Shown here: in pieces, positions 9,188 through 17,440 of the stretch
Layout of the letters: each line of letters opens with the position of its first letter
Numbering within the stretch: the first letter of the stretch is position 1
From: a virus
IMG/VR virus record: IMGVR_UViG_3300028925_008100
Location: 1-43,162 of that record
Strand: one strand, 5' to 3'
DNA length: 43,162 bases
Made by a program: the position numbers and the translations under genes
The notes under the pieces: model-generated
The model's input: the letters and a program-made list of their open reading frames with translations, nothing else
Told to the model about the DNA's origin: nothing
Databases searched by the model: none

Positions 9188-9913
9188 TTATAGATTATCC
9201 CAACTACCTGTAAATTTGGTTTCTATTGAACCAGTAGTTAAGTAATTGTATTGTAGATTAACGTGATGTTTCTTCATCACATTGACAACACGAGTAATGT
9301 GTTGTGTATTTGAATTGGTCATTTCTCTAATCATAATGTATAGAGCTTTCTTATTGAAGTTATCAATGTTCTCTCTATGTTCCATAAGATACAAAACCGA
9401 ATTAGCAACATCCATATCTTGTTTTCTTTTGAAAACCGTAGTTAAGTTATTTGCCCAATACTCAATGAACAAATCAAGATATTCTTTCTTTGCTGTGATT
9501 AAGTCAGCTCGTGTTGCTTCTTTAACGGGGTCACGTTTGTAATCAGTAACTTCTTCTCCGTCAGTTTGTTTCATCTTCTTGTAATTATTATTGTTGTGTA
9601 GAATCAAATAGTTCTTAGCAACAATACTAAAGTATGAGAATGCTTTTCCTTTACCTTCGGTAAACTTATGCATATTCATATATAGAAAACTAACTACTTC
9701 GTGTTTCACATCATCTGATGGAACATCAAAGTAATAAAACTTAAATGTATGAATTATATTTTCTGCCAGCTTTTCAAAGGCATTTCTGATATGTTCATTA
9801 TAAATTCTCTCCCTCATATGAGGACGAGTTTCTTTATTGTGTCTTATGATAGCATTTTCTGTATCTTGTGTAAAGTAATATCTTGGTGATGTCTTTGCTG
9901 CTTTTCTTGGCAT
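9188..9913 (-). CDS. 55: Late-transcription sigma factor, gp55-like
   Basis: 241 aa. The region from about residue 25 to 117 matches the sigma region 2 style of T4 gp55 and relatives: helical IYNEHIRNAFEKLAENIIH, then HEVVSFLYMNMHKFTEGKGK, then AFSYFSIVAKNYLILHN, which resembles the DNA-melting/-10-reading helix ('AFSYF...AKN.L'). A C-terminal acidic/aromatic tail ends in TGSWDNL, as expected for a sliding-clamp-binding end. Gp55 recruits host RNA polymerase to TATAAATA late promoters. It is last in a six-gene operon and has a possible extra promoter inside the gene before it. Confidence 0.88.
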   Translation of the reverse strand: MPRKAAKTSPRYYFTQDTENAIIRHNKETRPHMRERIYNEHIRNAFEKLAENIIHTFKFYYFDVPSDDVKHEVVSFLYMNMHKFTEGKGKAFSYFSIVAKNYLILHNNNNYKKMKQTDGEEVTDYKRDPVKEATRADLITAKKEYLDLFIEYWANNLTTVFKRKQDMDVANSVLYLMEHRENIDNFNKKALYIMIREMTNSNTQHITRVVNVMKKHHVNLQYNYLTTGSIETKFTGSWDNL

Positions 9914-10168
9914 TTATACTTCCTTTTCTGTTATTTCGTTTAATTCATCTACGGTAGCTTTGATTGATTGGAATACAATTCCTACCTCATCGTCAGCTTC
10001 AAAGTTTCCTTTGTCGTCAATTTGTTTTAATGTTGCTTGTGTATCAATTACTCGTTGTGCGTAATCTTCTATCCAAGTTTCTAATCGTTCAGTTTTTCTC
10101 GTTAAGTTAAATATAACATAACTTTCAACCAAAGTCAAGAGAATTAATATTATTAAAAAATAAATCAC
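9914..10168 (-). CDS. Small single-pass membrane protein
   Basis: 84 aa with one N-terminal hydrophobic segment (MIYFLIILILLTLVESYVIF), then a charged coiled-coil-like cytoplasmic tail (LTRKTERLETWIEDYAQRVI). The start is GTG, overlapping the stop of the HD gene as GTGA. Its stop directly abuts the sigma gene ATG. Function unknown. Its first coding region also contains a sigma70-like promoter pointing at the sigma gene. Confidence 0.75.
   Translation of the reverse strand: MIYFLIILILLTLVESYVIFNLTRKTERLETWIEDYAQRVIDTQATLKQIDDKGNFEADDEVGIVFQSIKATVDELNEITEKEV
10110..10138 (-). promoter_or_regulatory. Possible internal promoter for late sigma gene
   Basis: TTGACT (10133-10138) and TATATT (10110-10115) on the minus strand are separated by exactly 17 bases, within the coding region of 9914-10168. 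A transcript would begin near 10103 and reach the gp55-like gene. It lacks the A-tract upstream box shared by the other promoters here, and a coding coincidence cannot be excluded. Confidence 0.4.
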
Positions 10169-10953
10169 TTTTTTGCCTCCCCAAATAGTTCGTTAAATAT
10201 ATCTTTAGCGTCTGTTGACTTGGTAAACTTTTCTTTTACTTGTGTATCAACTGCTGCTTTAATGTTTGTTACTGATTTCATAACCTTTTGTGATTCCTTT
10301 TTATCTTGACGATGCCATTCATCATATTCGGTATGAGTCGCCATCATATCTGCTTGGTGTAAAATGTAAGCGATATTACTTTTCAATCTCCAAGCTGGAT
10401 TATATCCTTTAAGATATTTTTCATTAGCGTCTTCGTAAAGTCCGTCCGTTAACATCAATCCAAGATATTCCCACTCCGTCATATCTATTCCATAATGTTG
10501 TAAAATAAATAATGACCTATCCGTAACATTCATATAAGAAGATAGATTATTATTGTGTGTATAAATCTCTCCCATATTTTTTACTCTCCAATCATTATCT
10601 TGAACGACATAATAATCATTACCTTGTAAATCCCCAACTTTACCTAAGTCGTGATGTAGAGCTGCAAATACTAATTCTTCATTAGTAAAGTTAATTGTTG
10701 CTCCATTGGATTCCCAAGTATCTCTAATCTGTTGTGACATATTGACTACGTGTAATATATGTTCTACATATCCACCCACCATAGCGTTGTGAAATGCTGC
10801 TTTACCACTTGCTGGCGCCACTACCATTCTGTCCTCAAAATCATCATACATTTTGTTGAGTTTTTCTAATCTATCTCCTGTAAATGTATTGTTGATAATT
10901 GTTCGTAAGTCCGTCCAATTGCTTTGTATTTTTTGTTCTGTTAATTGCTTCAT
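10165..10953 (-). CDS. HD-domain phosphohydrolase (YhaM-like)
   Basis: 262 aa. Metal ligands of the HD superfamily are visible: an upstream His in the segment AAFHNAMVGGYVEHILHV (about residues 54-71), then the HD pair in ALHHDLGKVGDL (about 98-109), and later His residues near TEYDEWH. Layout and length resemble HD nucleases/phosphohydrolases such as the YhaM 3'-5' exonuclease domain, without its OB domain. It could hydrolyse RNA, ssDNA ends or nucleotides. It overlaps the glycosyltransferase gene by 4 nt, so it shares its operon. If the operon modifies DNA, a nucleotide-pool role is possible. Confidence 0.75.
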   Translation of the reverse strand: MKQLTEQKIQSNWTDLRTIINNTFTGDRLEKLNKMYDDFEDRMVVAPASGKAAFHNAMVGGYVEHILHVVNMSQQIRDTWESNGATINFTNEELVFAALHHDLGKVGDLQGNDYYVVQDNDWRVKNMGEIYTHNNNLSSYMNVTDRSLFILQHYGIDMTEWEYLGLMLTDGLYEDANEKYLKGYNPAWRLKSNIAYILHQADMMATHTEYDEWHRQDKKESQKVMKSVTNIKAAVDTQVKEKFTKSTDAKDIFNELFGEAKK

Positions 10954-12284
10954 TTTTCTATAACCTCGTATCTATTTTTTGTAAATTTTATATCTGTTTC
11001 ATTTCTTAATCTATTTCTATATGAAGTAAACCCAATTCTTACTCCCCAACCCATATGTAATAATATCTCATTTTTGGTTACGGATTTTTTAGTTCTGATA
11101 AAGTCTACTATCTTATCATATGATTCAGTTCTTTTAATTGTATTTAAATTATCAATAGCGCCTTGAAACATATCATTAATTTTTAAAATTTGTTTTTCCC
11201 ATTTACTATCTTGAAATCTTTGTAATGATTTTTCTGAATACTCGTTTCTAAATTCTTTATCATCTAATACTTTATTCATTGAATCAAGAAAAGTATTTGA
11301 ATCATTATAATATATTCCAGCGTCATCTGCTAACTCGTGATAACTTCCGTCATCTGAAAACATATAAGGAACTCCGACACTCATTCCGTCAGTAGCAGAT
11401 ATTGCCCAACCCTCATACTTTTGTTTACAACAAACTCCAACTTTACAAGATGATAGTTTAGAAAAATACCCAAACCTATCATACTTATCAATTGTAATAT
11501 ATTCTCTTTCTTTTGATTCTGCTAATGGCACCCATACTTCAAAGTCTTGTCTTTGTTCCCAAAGTTTATCCATTTGCTCTAAAAACCAGGGATAATTTTT
11601 ATATGCGTGTGGTCGGTGATTATAAACAACTATATTTTTGTCTGTTGTTTGTTGTTCATAGTTTGGTGTTTCCCATCCGAGATATTGTGGTTTAAGAATA
11701 TCATCTAATTGTTTAACGACATTATCATTAAAATGTTCTTTAGCATTTTTCAATACAAGTTCTTTTTGTGCTTGTGTATTGATACCACACTTTTCCATTT
11801 GTAGTAAACCGATTATATTAAATGCTAAACCAACCTCATATTCATAGTTGGTTATCTCTTTAAATTCAGTCCAATGAGTATATCCAATAATTGTAGGACA
11901 TATATCGGTTGTGTTGAAAAGTAAATTTTTTAACTGACCAGTATGTTCTGGTAAATGTGAATATAAAATATCATAATCAGTATGTTTCCAATTGATTGCT
12001 TTGAACACTTCTTTAAATGGAAATGCCATTCTCATAGAATTTGGATAAGACATCTGTGGAACTATTAATTGGTCGGTATTGTCAAATTGTAAACTCGGTA
12101 TAAGTTCTGGTGACAATATTGTCCAATGTAAGTCAGTTCTTATCTTATTCATTTCTTTAATGATGTTTCCAAGCACGACAACATAACTATCCTTTTCTAA
12201 ATCCTTTTGGAAAGTAATGTTTGGATACACGAGTATCTTATACTTGCATTCTTTATCGTCTGATGTGAATCTATCGATAGACAT
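10950..12284 (-). CDS. GT-B glycosyltransferase with winged-helix tail
   Basis: 444 aa. The C-terminal Rossmann half shows a GT4-type donor site: NIVVYNHRPHAYKNYPWFLE (about 222-241), a KVGVCCKQKYEGWAISATD segment with the 'E.W....EA.A.G.P' style (about 281-300), and a 'GVPYMFSDD' step. The last 45 residues (SVTKNEILLHMGWG, then FTSYRNRLRNE, then IKFTKNRYEVIEK) read as a winged helix. A DNA-binding tail on a glycosyltransferase suggests a DNA base glucosyl-type enzyme rather than one acting on lipopolysaccharide. It overlaps its neighbours by 1 and 4 nt in the modification operon. Confidence 0.72.
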   Translation of the reverse strand: MSIDRFTSDDKECKYKILVYPNITFQKDLEKDSYVVVLGNIIKEMNKIRTDLHWTILSPELIPSLQFDNTDQLIVPQMSYPNSMRMAFPFKEVFKAINWKHTDYDILYSHLPEHTGQLKNLLFNTTDICPTIIGYTHWTEFKEITNYEYEVGLAFNIIGLLQMEKCGINTQAQKELVLKNAKEHFNDNVVKQLDDILKPQYLGWETPNYEQQTTDKNIVVYNHRPHAYKNYPWFLEQMDKLWEQRQDFEVWVPLAESKEREYITIDKYDRFGYFSKLSSCKVGVCCKQKYEGWAISATDGMSVGVPYMFSDDGSYHELADDAGIYYNDSNTFLDSMNKVLDDKEFRNEYSEKSLQRFQDSKWEKQILKINDMFQGAIDNLNTIKRTESYDKIVDFIRTKKSVTKNEILLHMGWGVRIGFTSYRNRLRNETDIKFTKNRYEVIEK

Positions 12285-13528
12285 TATGAATTATCTGACT
12301 CGTGTGTTGAAGCTTCTTCAAATTCAAAATCATATCCAGCTGGTTCAACGAACTTTTCCATCAAATCATAGTATTTCTTTTGATTTGTTTTTGCCCAAGC
12401 TGTCTTCCAATCTTTTGATGGGTGATGAACCACTACTACGACTTTATCGTAGTCTGAATATAACAACTTGTTCTGAATATTGTCCATACTCATCTTAGCT
12501 GATGTCATCATTATTACTAATGTTTTATCTGAAAGTCTGTATTCTGCCTTAAGGTCTTGGGCTTCAGCTGACATTACATTCCATTTTTTCCAAACCTTTC
12601 CAGTCATTTGTTCGTATTCGACATCTTCAACTTTCTTCTGAACTCTATTGGCTATTACACCACGAGTTCGTGAATTTAGTCCAAAACCAACGAGCATTTG
12701 AGAAGCTTCATATTCAAATGGTTTGATTCCATATTCTTCATATAACCCAAGTAATTGTTTCTCATAATCATCATTATCATTTTCTTTTCTTTTCTTTTCA
12801 TCTTCTGGATTAAGTAGTAATCCTAATTGACCAATTTCTACTTTACTCCAATCTGTCAGGTCTACATCTACATATTTATATTGAGTAGCTGACTTAGACT
12901 TTTGGATACCTTTCTGAGTATGTTTTCCACCGATACGAACTCGGTCAAAACCAAGAACATCTTCAGCTCCAATAGCCATTACCAATGGGTCTGTATATTC
13001 AATTGAACCACCATTCTCTTCAATCCTATCTGCTATATATTGGATTCTGTCTGGATACTCTTGGTATCTAACTTGGAATGTGTGCATATCTGTAAGTTCT
13101 TCTTTCTTACCGAACTTGACATCAAACTCTCCACACGAAGCATTATCGCCATCACCGAGAATTCTTTTAGCCATTATTTGGGCTTTGTGAACATCAAGTT
13201 TAGGTTTAGCACCTTCACTTATATTATAACTCATATCATTTGTCCTCACATTATTATTTCTTAGATATGAACCCTCATATCTTGTTGCTTCTTCTTTTGT
13301 TTCAAACCACTCAATTACTTCATACTTCCAATTAATATTTGAGTTTGAAAAATCTTCTCTAAGTTCAGGACTTGAACTTGTTTGCCAATATCCATCCCAA
13401 ACTTCTCCCTTATGATATCCAAAATACCATTTATCATTTGTAAGATTTGTCCACTTGTAGCAAAAGTATTTAAATCCAGAAGGATTATCTTTTATTTCTT
13501 TTTCTAATATTCTATCTGTCATTTTCAT
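12284..13528 (-). CDS. GIY-YIG + ParB-like fusion protein
   Basis: 414 aa in two parts. Residues about 17-90 look like a GIY-YIG nuclease module: YKWTNLTNDKWYFGYHKG holds the modified 'Y.Y..TN..n...Y.G.h.G' motif, then a Glu at the usual distance (YEGSYLRNN). Residues about 150-260 resemble a ParB-like nuclease/DNA-binding module: MAIGAEDVLGFDRVRIGGKH, then VDVDLTDWSKVEIGQLGLLLN, matching the ParB pattern 'dG.hR..a...v.v.v.d.sd.e...l...N'. The rest has no identified fold. It starts 1 nt after the DruA-like gene. Whether it cuts DNA or targets a modification enzyme is open. Confidence 0.6.
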   Translation of the reverse strand: MKMTDRILEKEIKDNPSGFKYFCYKWTNLTNDKWYFGYHKGEVWDGYWQTSSSPELREDFSNSNINWKYEVIEWFETKEEATRYEGSYLRNNNVRTNDMSYNISEGAKPKLDVHKAQIMAKRILGDGDNASCGEFDVKFGKKEELTDMHTFQVRYQEYPDRIQYIADRIEENGGSIEYTDPLVMAIGAEDVLGFDRVRIGGKHTQKGIQKSKSATQYKYVDVDLTDWSKVEIGQLGLLLNPEDEKKRKENDNDDYEKQLLGLYEEYGIKPFEYEASQMLVGFGLNSRTRGVIANRVQKKVEDVEYEQMTGKVWKKWNVMSAEAQDLKAEYRLSDKTLVIMMTSAKMSMDNIQNKLLYSDYDKVVVVVHHPSKDWKTAWAKTNQKKYYDLMEKFVEPAGYDFEFEEASTHESDNS

Positions 13529-14716
13529 TTATCTTCCAATATCCTTTAAGTATTTTTCTTTTGCTTGTTCCCAAGTGATGTTAATCATACCTGAATAAAA
13601 TAACATCTCTGGTTTAATTTTATTTTGTTCTAATAGTTTCTCATATCGTTTGATTGCTTTACGCTTCCACCAACTATCAATATACTCAATATCTCTATCG
13701 AACATATTTCTAATTTGTAATTCATCTTCTTTGATTTCACTTCTTAGAAATTCTTTTCCATTTTGATATATATTTGAAAAGTAACAACCTCGTTTGAATC
13801 CGTGTTCATACTTTGCTCTCTTAATATCTAATTCTTTATATATCAATTGAATAATCTTTTGTTTAATACCTGTTACGGGTTGGTTTGTTTTACCCGTTGT
13901 AACTCTTAGATAATCTTCTGTTCGGTGTTCTTTCAACCATTGGTGCCAAGAATCATAAAATGAATCATCTGGTTTTAAACTAATCTTACCTTTGGTTTCT
14001 CCGAGTGTTTTCCATTGTGGTATTCCATTATACATTGAGTGAATACCATACAACGCTGTTGTTGATATACCGACTAATGTTTGTCCATATAGTTTCTTCC
14101 AAGTATCACGAACAACTTTTGATGTAACCATTTGTGCTACTAACTTACCACCCAACATATTATAACCGAGTGGTTGCACACAACATATCGTAGTTCCGAT
14201 AGCTGTATGATTTAGTTTTCCGTCTTGAAATTTATTTTCTTTTGTCCAACCAATTAAACTATCTCTTACACCTAAAGCTGTAACATCACTACCTAAACAA
14301 ATTAATCCTAATACTTTACCTGTTGTTTCGTCTTTAACATAAAATTTTACATTACGACCTGGATTTGCTGTGAATTCCATTGAGTGAATAAGTCTTCTCG
14401 TGATAATCCAATCTTCATTTGCTTTTGCATTTCCGTGTTCTACTGGTTCTACAATTGGTTTGATTGAATTGATTTCTGAAATAGTTTGTTCTTTATTATA
14501 AATGTCTGTTGGTTGCCAGATAGTTCTTTCTAATCTATCAATAACATCTGCTCTATCCATAAAGAATTGTGGGTCTTTATTAAACTCTTCCCACTTCTTC
14601 CATAATGTATTTTCTTGAACTGACATTTCTTTTAGAAAGTCCATATTATCTATGAACGATTTCTTTTCTGCTTCGTAATTAAACTCTGCTTCCCCAAAGA
14701 AGTTTTCAAAACTCAT
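13529..14716 (-). CDS. DruA/Mom-like protein (DUF4338-type), 395 aa
   Basis: First gene behind the promoter at 14755-14783. Residues about 131-245 carry the DUF4338 layout: TTGKVLGLICLGSDVTALGV, then SLIGWTKENKFQD, then HTAIGTTICCVQPLGYNMLG, then LYGQTLVGISTTALYG, then QWKTLGETKGKI. In DruA-family proteins this reads 'iGw....r...l..i..n.rFL..p...v.nLas', then 'dw...yg..p.l.et', then 'nW..lG.T.G'. Mom-type DNA acyl-modification enzymes share a similar GNAT-like core. Function is uncertain: DNA modification or anti-host defence. The match is by eye and partial. The co-operonic glycosyltransferase favours DNA modification. Confidence 0.55.
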   Translation of the reverse strand: MSFENFFGEAEFNYEAEKKSFIDNMDFLKEMSVQENTLWKKWEEFNKDPQFFMDRADVIDRLERTIWQPTDIYNKEQTISEINSIKPIVEPVEHGNAKANEDWIITRRLIHSMEFTANPGRNVKFYVKDETTGKVLGLICLGSDVTALGVRDSLIGWTKENKFQDGKLNHTAIGTTICCVQPLGYNMLGGKLVAQMVTSKVVRDTWKKLYGQTLVGISTTALYGIHSMYNGIPQWKTLGETKGKISLKPDDSFYDSWHQWLKEHRTEDYLRVTTGKTNQPVTGIKQKIIQLIYKELDIKRAKYEHGFKRGCYFSNIYQNGKEFLRSEIKEDELQIRNMFDRDIEYIDSWWKRKAIKRYEKLLEQNKIKPEMLFYSGMINITWEQAKEKYLKDIGR

Positions 14717-14754
14717 CTATATAACCTTTTTATTCATAATTTTTATATTACTCT

Positions 14755-14783
14755 AATATACAACATTAATTGTCGCAAGTCAA
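14755..14783 (-). promoter_or_regulatory. Early sigma70 promoter of the modification operon
   Basis: Minus-strand -35 TTGACT (14778-14783), 17-base spacer, -10 TATATT (14755-14760), preceded by the shared AAAAAGC box. The start would be near 14748, giving a leader of about 30 nt before the ATG of 13529-14716. It drives the six-gene run to the terminator at 9160. Confidence 0.9.
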
Positions 14784-14788
14784 GCTTT

Positions 14789-15316
14789 TTATTTTTTATC
14801 CGTAACATATGTAAAATCTGCTTCCATACTTGTTTTTAATATTTTAGCATTCTCAAATTTATATGGTTTAGTTCCTGGTGATTCCAAGATATCAATACGA
14901 TTTACAAATCGTTTATTCATTGTATCTTTAACTTGATATACCCCATCTTTTCCGTCTGTTCCTGTTAGAACAATAAAATCTCCATAGTCTAACCAACCAC
15001 CCCATCTTTTTAAAAGATTTCTACTAACTGCTACAAATTTATATTCTGATGCTTGGTGTATTTTTATTCGTGTTCCATCGGCTAAAATATCTGGTGTTGA
15101 ATCTGTTTGGCCTCGTGTCGGGTGATACATAGTTACCGTAACATCTAAACCTGATAACTTTATCTCCGTGTACTTATCTTTTAATAACTTGTTTTCATCT
15201 TGCAATTCTTGTATCGTGTCTGTGTAGATATCTTTGTATTTCTCAAATTGACAAACCCAAATGTATCCATTAAACATTGTAAAAAATGTTAAGAATATAA
15301 TAAAATATTTTTTCAT
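14789..15316 (-). CDS. Membrane-anchored 3D-domain protein
   Basis: Start chosen at the ATG at 15316 (MKKYFIIFL), behind AAAGGAGTGGAAACT, rather than at an upstream in-frame start. 175 aa with an N-terminal hydrophobic signal anchor (residues about 1-22) and a short coiled coil. A C-terminal double-psi barrel of the 3D family follows, with VTMYHPTRGQTDSTPD, then GDFIVLTGTDGKDGVYQVKD, then TMNKRFVNRIDIL. The spaced Asp residues match the three Asp that name the domain. 3D/MltA-related proteins bind or cleave peptidoglycan. It may act in lysis or cell-wall remodelling. Confidence 0.75.
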   Translation of the reverse strand: MKKYFIIFLTFFTMFNGYIWVCQFEKYKDIYTDTIQELQDENKLLKDKYTEIKLSGLDVTVTMYHPTRGQTDSTPDILADGTRIKIHQASEYKFVAVSRNLLKRWGGWLDYGDFIVLTGTDGKDGVYQVKDTMNKRFVNRIDILESPGTKPYKFENAKILKTSMEADFTYVTDKK

Positions 15317-15342
15317 AGTTTCCACTCCTTTTATAGTAATAA

Positions 15343-16236
15343 CTATTTAGTTCCTACTTTTTTCTGTACGAAATCTACCATCTGTTCTGCAACATTTATC
15401 TTGGTATACTTTTCCATACCTTTAAATCCTGGTGCTGAATTAACTTCACAAATTACATAACTTCCATTATTAAATAACAAGTCAACACCTGCTATATCTA
15501 AATTTAGTAATCTTGCACACTCACCACCAATCCATTCAATATCATCATCTATCTGATAAGGTATTGCTTCTCCACCTCTTGTGATGTTCGCTCTAAAATC
15601 TCCGTCAATAGATTGTCGCATCATACAACCGACAACTTTACCATTGACAACAAGCACTCTCAAATCTTTACCAAAAGAGTCTTGTATAAATTCTTGTAAT
15701 ATAATATTATAACTTGGTTTTGTTATCTCTGCCATCTTCATCAATTGTCTGAATTGTTTTCTATCCTCAACTAAGAATACCCCCGCTCCATATGAACCAC
15801 TTAATGTTTTTACTACCATAGGATAACTTAAATTCTTTTCTACCAAAGTAATATCAATTGGATGCTTTACCAACATAGTCTTTGGAACTGGTAGATTTGA
15901 TTCTCCTAATATCTGTTGTGAATACAATTTGTCTTTAACTGCGTCAATAGCTTCACTTCCATTAATCATCACTACACCTAATCGTTCCATATGTCTGATA
16001 ATAGCTTTAATAAAGTATGTCGTTCCACTACCTGTTCTCGGTAATACGAAATCAGGTAATTTTCTTGGCTCACCACTAACGATAATAGATTTTCTATCAT
16101 CTCTATCAACGAATATATCCACATCTTGTGGATTAACTACACGAATCGTGATTCCTTGTTTCTCAAATTCCTCTACGAGTCTTTTGACTTCGTGGTTCTC
16201 ACCTGATAACGTCTTCTGGATTATCCAGCCGTTCAA
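15343..16236 (-). CDS. RimK-like ATP-grasp ligase
   Basis: 297 aa, close to E. coli RimK. It begins with TTG overlapping the stop of the gene before it (TTGA), behind GAGGAAATGGA. The ATP-grasp core is clear: DKLYSQQILGESNLPVPKTM (about 104-123), PMVVKTLSGSYGAGVFLVED (about 138-157) with lysine and glycine-rich loop, LRVLVVNGKVVGCMMRQS (about 193-210), and the C-terminal metal site LLFNNGSYVICEVNSAPGFK (about 254-273). RimK-type ligases add Glu to ribosomal protein S6 or make peptide-like amide bonds. In a phage it may modify the host translation machinery, or amidate a modified base or small metabolite. Confidence 0.85.
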   Translation of the reverse strand: MNGWIIQKTLSGENHEVKRLVEEFEKQGITIRVVNPQDVDIFVDRDDRKSIIVSGEPRKLPDFVLPRTGSGTTYFIKAIIRHMERLGVVMINGSEAIDAVKDKLYSQQILGESNLPVPKTMLVKHPIDITLVEKNLSYPMVVKTLSGSYGAGVFLVEDRKQFRQLMKMAEITKPSYNIILQEFIQDSFGKDLRVLVVNGKVVGCMMRQSIDGDFRANITRGGEAIPYQIDDDIEWIGGECARLLNLDIAGVDLLFNNGSYVICEVNSAPGFKGMEKYTKINVAEQMVDFVQKKVGTK

Positions 16237-16388
16237 TCCATTTCCTCTTCGTGATATTGGTCAAATGGATTTTCATATTCTAATTCCATTTCAATAGTGT
16301 TTAATAATTCTTGAACTATATTCCAATCTTCTGCTTCTATCGCTTCTTCTAATTTCTCTAATACATCTTTTAATGTTATTCCACTCAT
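16233..16388 (-). CDS. Small acidic protein, 51 aa
   Basis: I prefer the ATG at 16388 (MSGITLKDVLEKLEEAIEAE), which follows AAAGGAGAGAG at the correct distance, over a longer TTG start at 16430. The product is acidic and helical and ends in HEEEMD. No family is recognised. The stop overlaps the start of the RimK-like gene by 4 nt, so the two are likely translationally coupled, and it could be a small regulator or partner of the ligase. Confidence 0.6.
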   Translation of the reverse strand: MSGITLKDVLEKLEEAIEAEDWNIVQELLNTIEMELEYENPFDQYHEEEMD

Positions 16389-16481
16389 AAATATACTCTC
16401 TCCTTTGTTGCTACTTGTTGTTGATACCAATCTAAATTCTCATCTCTCCATACATATGGATTTTCTGAATTTTCAGACCAT

Positions 16482-17411
16482 TTATTTCATAAATCCTTGT
16501 ATTGCTAATTCTTTGTGTTTTGCCTCTACCATAATATCTACATTGTTACCATATGTATCTGGCAATTGATTAATTAAATCTGAATGTGCTTGTGGTCTAA
16601 TTGACTCATCTAACTGATGTTCTGCTTTTGATTCTGAATAATGAACCACCGGAACAATGCCATCAGGCCAAGTAGACATAGCTAATTCTAATGCTTGTTG
16701 TTCTGTTTGTCCACCTGTATTGAACTTGTAATGATGATAATCAAATGTAATTGGGATACCTATTCTTTTATGTATGCCCTCATATAAATCTTTTACTGAA
16801 TACATAGATGCTTTGTCGTCATTTTCCACTACGAGTCTTGACTTGACTGAATCGGGTAGTCGTTCAAAGTTTTTACAAAACCTATCCATAGCAGATTGTT
16901 TATCTCCGTAAACACCATTACAATGTATATTGATTTTGTTGTAGTGTGTTCTACTCAAACCCATAAAGTCAAATATATCTCCGTGCATAATTAAATCTTT
17001 AAATGTATTCGCAACTACATTTTCATTTGGTGAAACCAAAACATTGAATGGTCCTGGATGAGATGTAACACGAACTCCGTGTGTATTAGCCATTGTTCCT
17101 GCTGAATGTAACCATTGTTTAATCTCTTTAATATCCTTTAAGTCATCCCACTCATACTCAGTTTTCCAAGGTGCTAACCCACTTGTCATACGATAAAAGT
17201 TATGTCCGTTCAGAACATTCCAAGTCATAATGTTATGTAAGTCTTTTGCGTTCGCAAGTGCAATCTCAGATGCGTAGTCCACACCCTTAGATTGAAACGT
17301 ACGTTTAATCATACCACGACCTGTCGTGATTGGTTTAGTTCCTTTTGGTTTATCACCATACTTAGTTGGATAACTAAGTTGCATATTTATACAAGCATAA
17401 CCTAATTTCAT
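16482..17411 (-). CDS. uvsE: UV damage endonuclease UvdE/UvsE-like
   Basis: 309 aa, the length of bacterial UvsE. TIM-barrel signature pieces are in order: KLGYACINMQL at the N-terminus, THGVRVTSHPGPFNVLVSPN (about 135-154), KINIHCNGVYGDKQSAMDRF (about 183-202) with a metal-binding His, RLVVENDDKASMY (about 219-231), GIPITFDYHHYKFN (about 242-255) with the paired His, and VVHYSESKAEH (about 281-291). UvsE nicks 5' of cyclobutane dimers and 6-4 photoproducts. It protects the phage genome from light, fitting a sunlit aquatic habitat. The ribosome site is AGAGG. Confidence 0.92.
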   Translation of the reverse strand: MKLGYACINMQLSYPTKYGDKPKGTKPITTGRGMIKRTFQSKGVDYASEIALANAKDLHNIMTWNVLNGHNFYRMTSGLAPWKTEYEWDDLKDIKEIKQWLHSAGTMANTHGVRVTSHPGPFNVLVSPNENVVANTFKDLIMHGDIFDFMGLSRTHYNKINIHCNGVYGDKQSAMDRFCKNFERLPDSVKSRLVVENDDKASMYSVKDLYEGIHKRIGIPITFDYHHYKFNTGGQTEQQALELAMSTWPDGIVPVVHYSESKAEHQLDESIRPQAHSDLINQLPDTYGNNVDIMVEAKHKELAIQGFMK

Positions 17412-17428
17412 AATTCTAATGTAACCTC

Positions 17429-17436
17429 TATTTATA
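17429..17436 (-). promoter_or_regulatory. Possible late promoter before uvsE
   Basis: Exact TATAAATA on the minus strand, 18 nt before the ATG of the uvsE-like gene. An AT-rich sequence produces this word by chance, and a start from it would leave almost no leader. Weak candidate. Confidence 0.25.
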
Positions 17437-17440
17437 AGTA

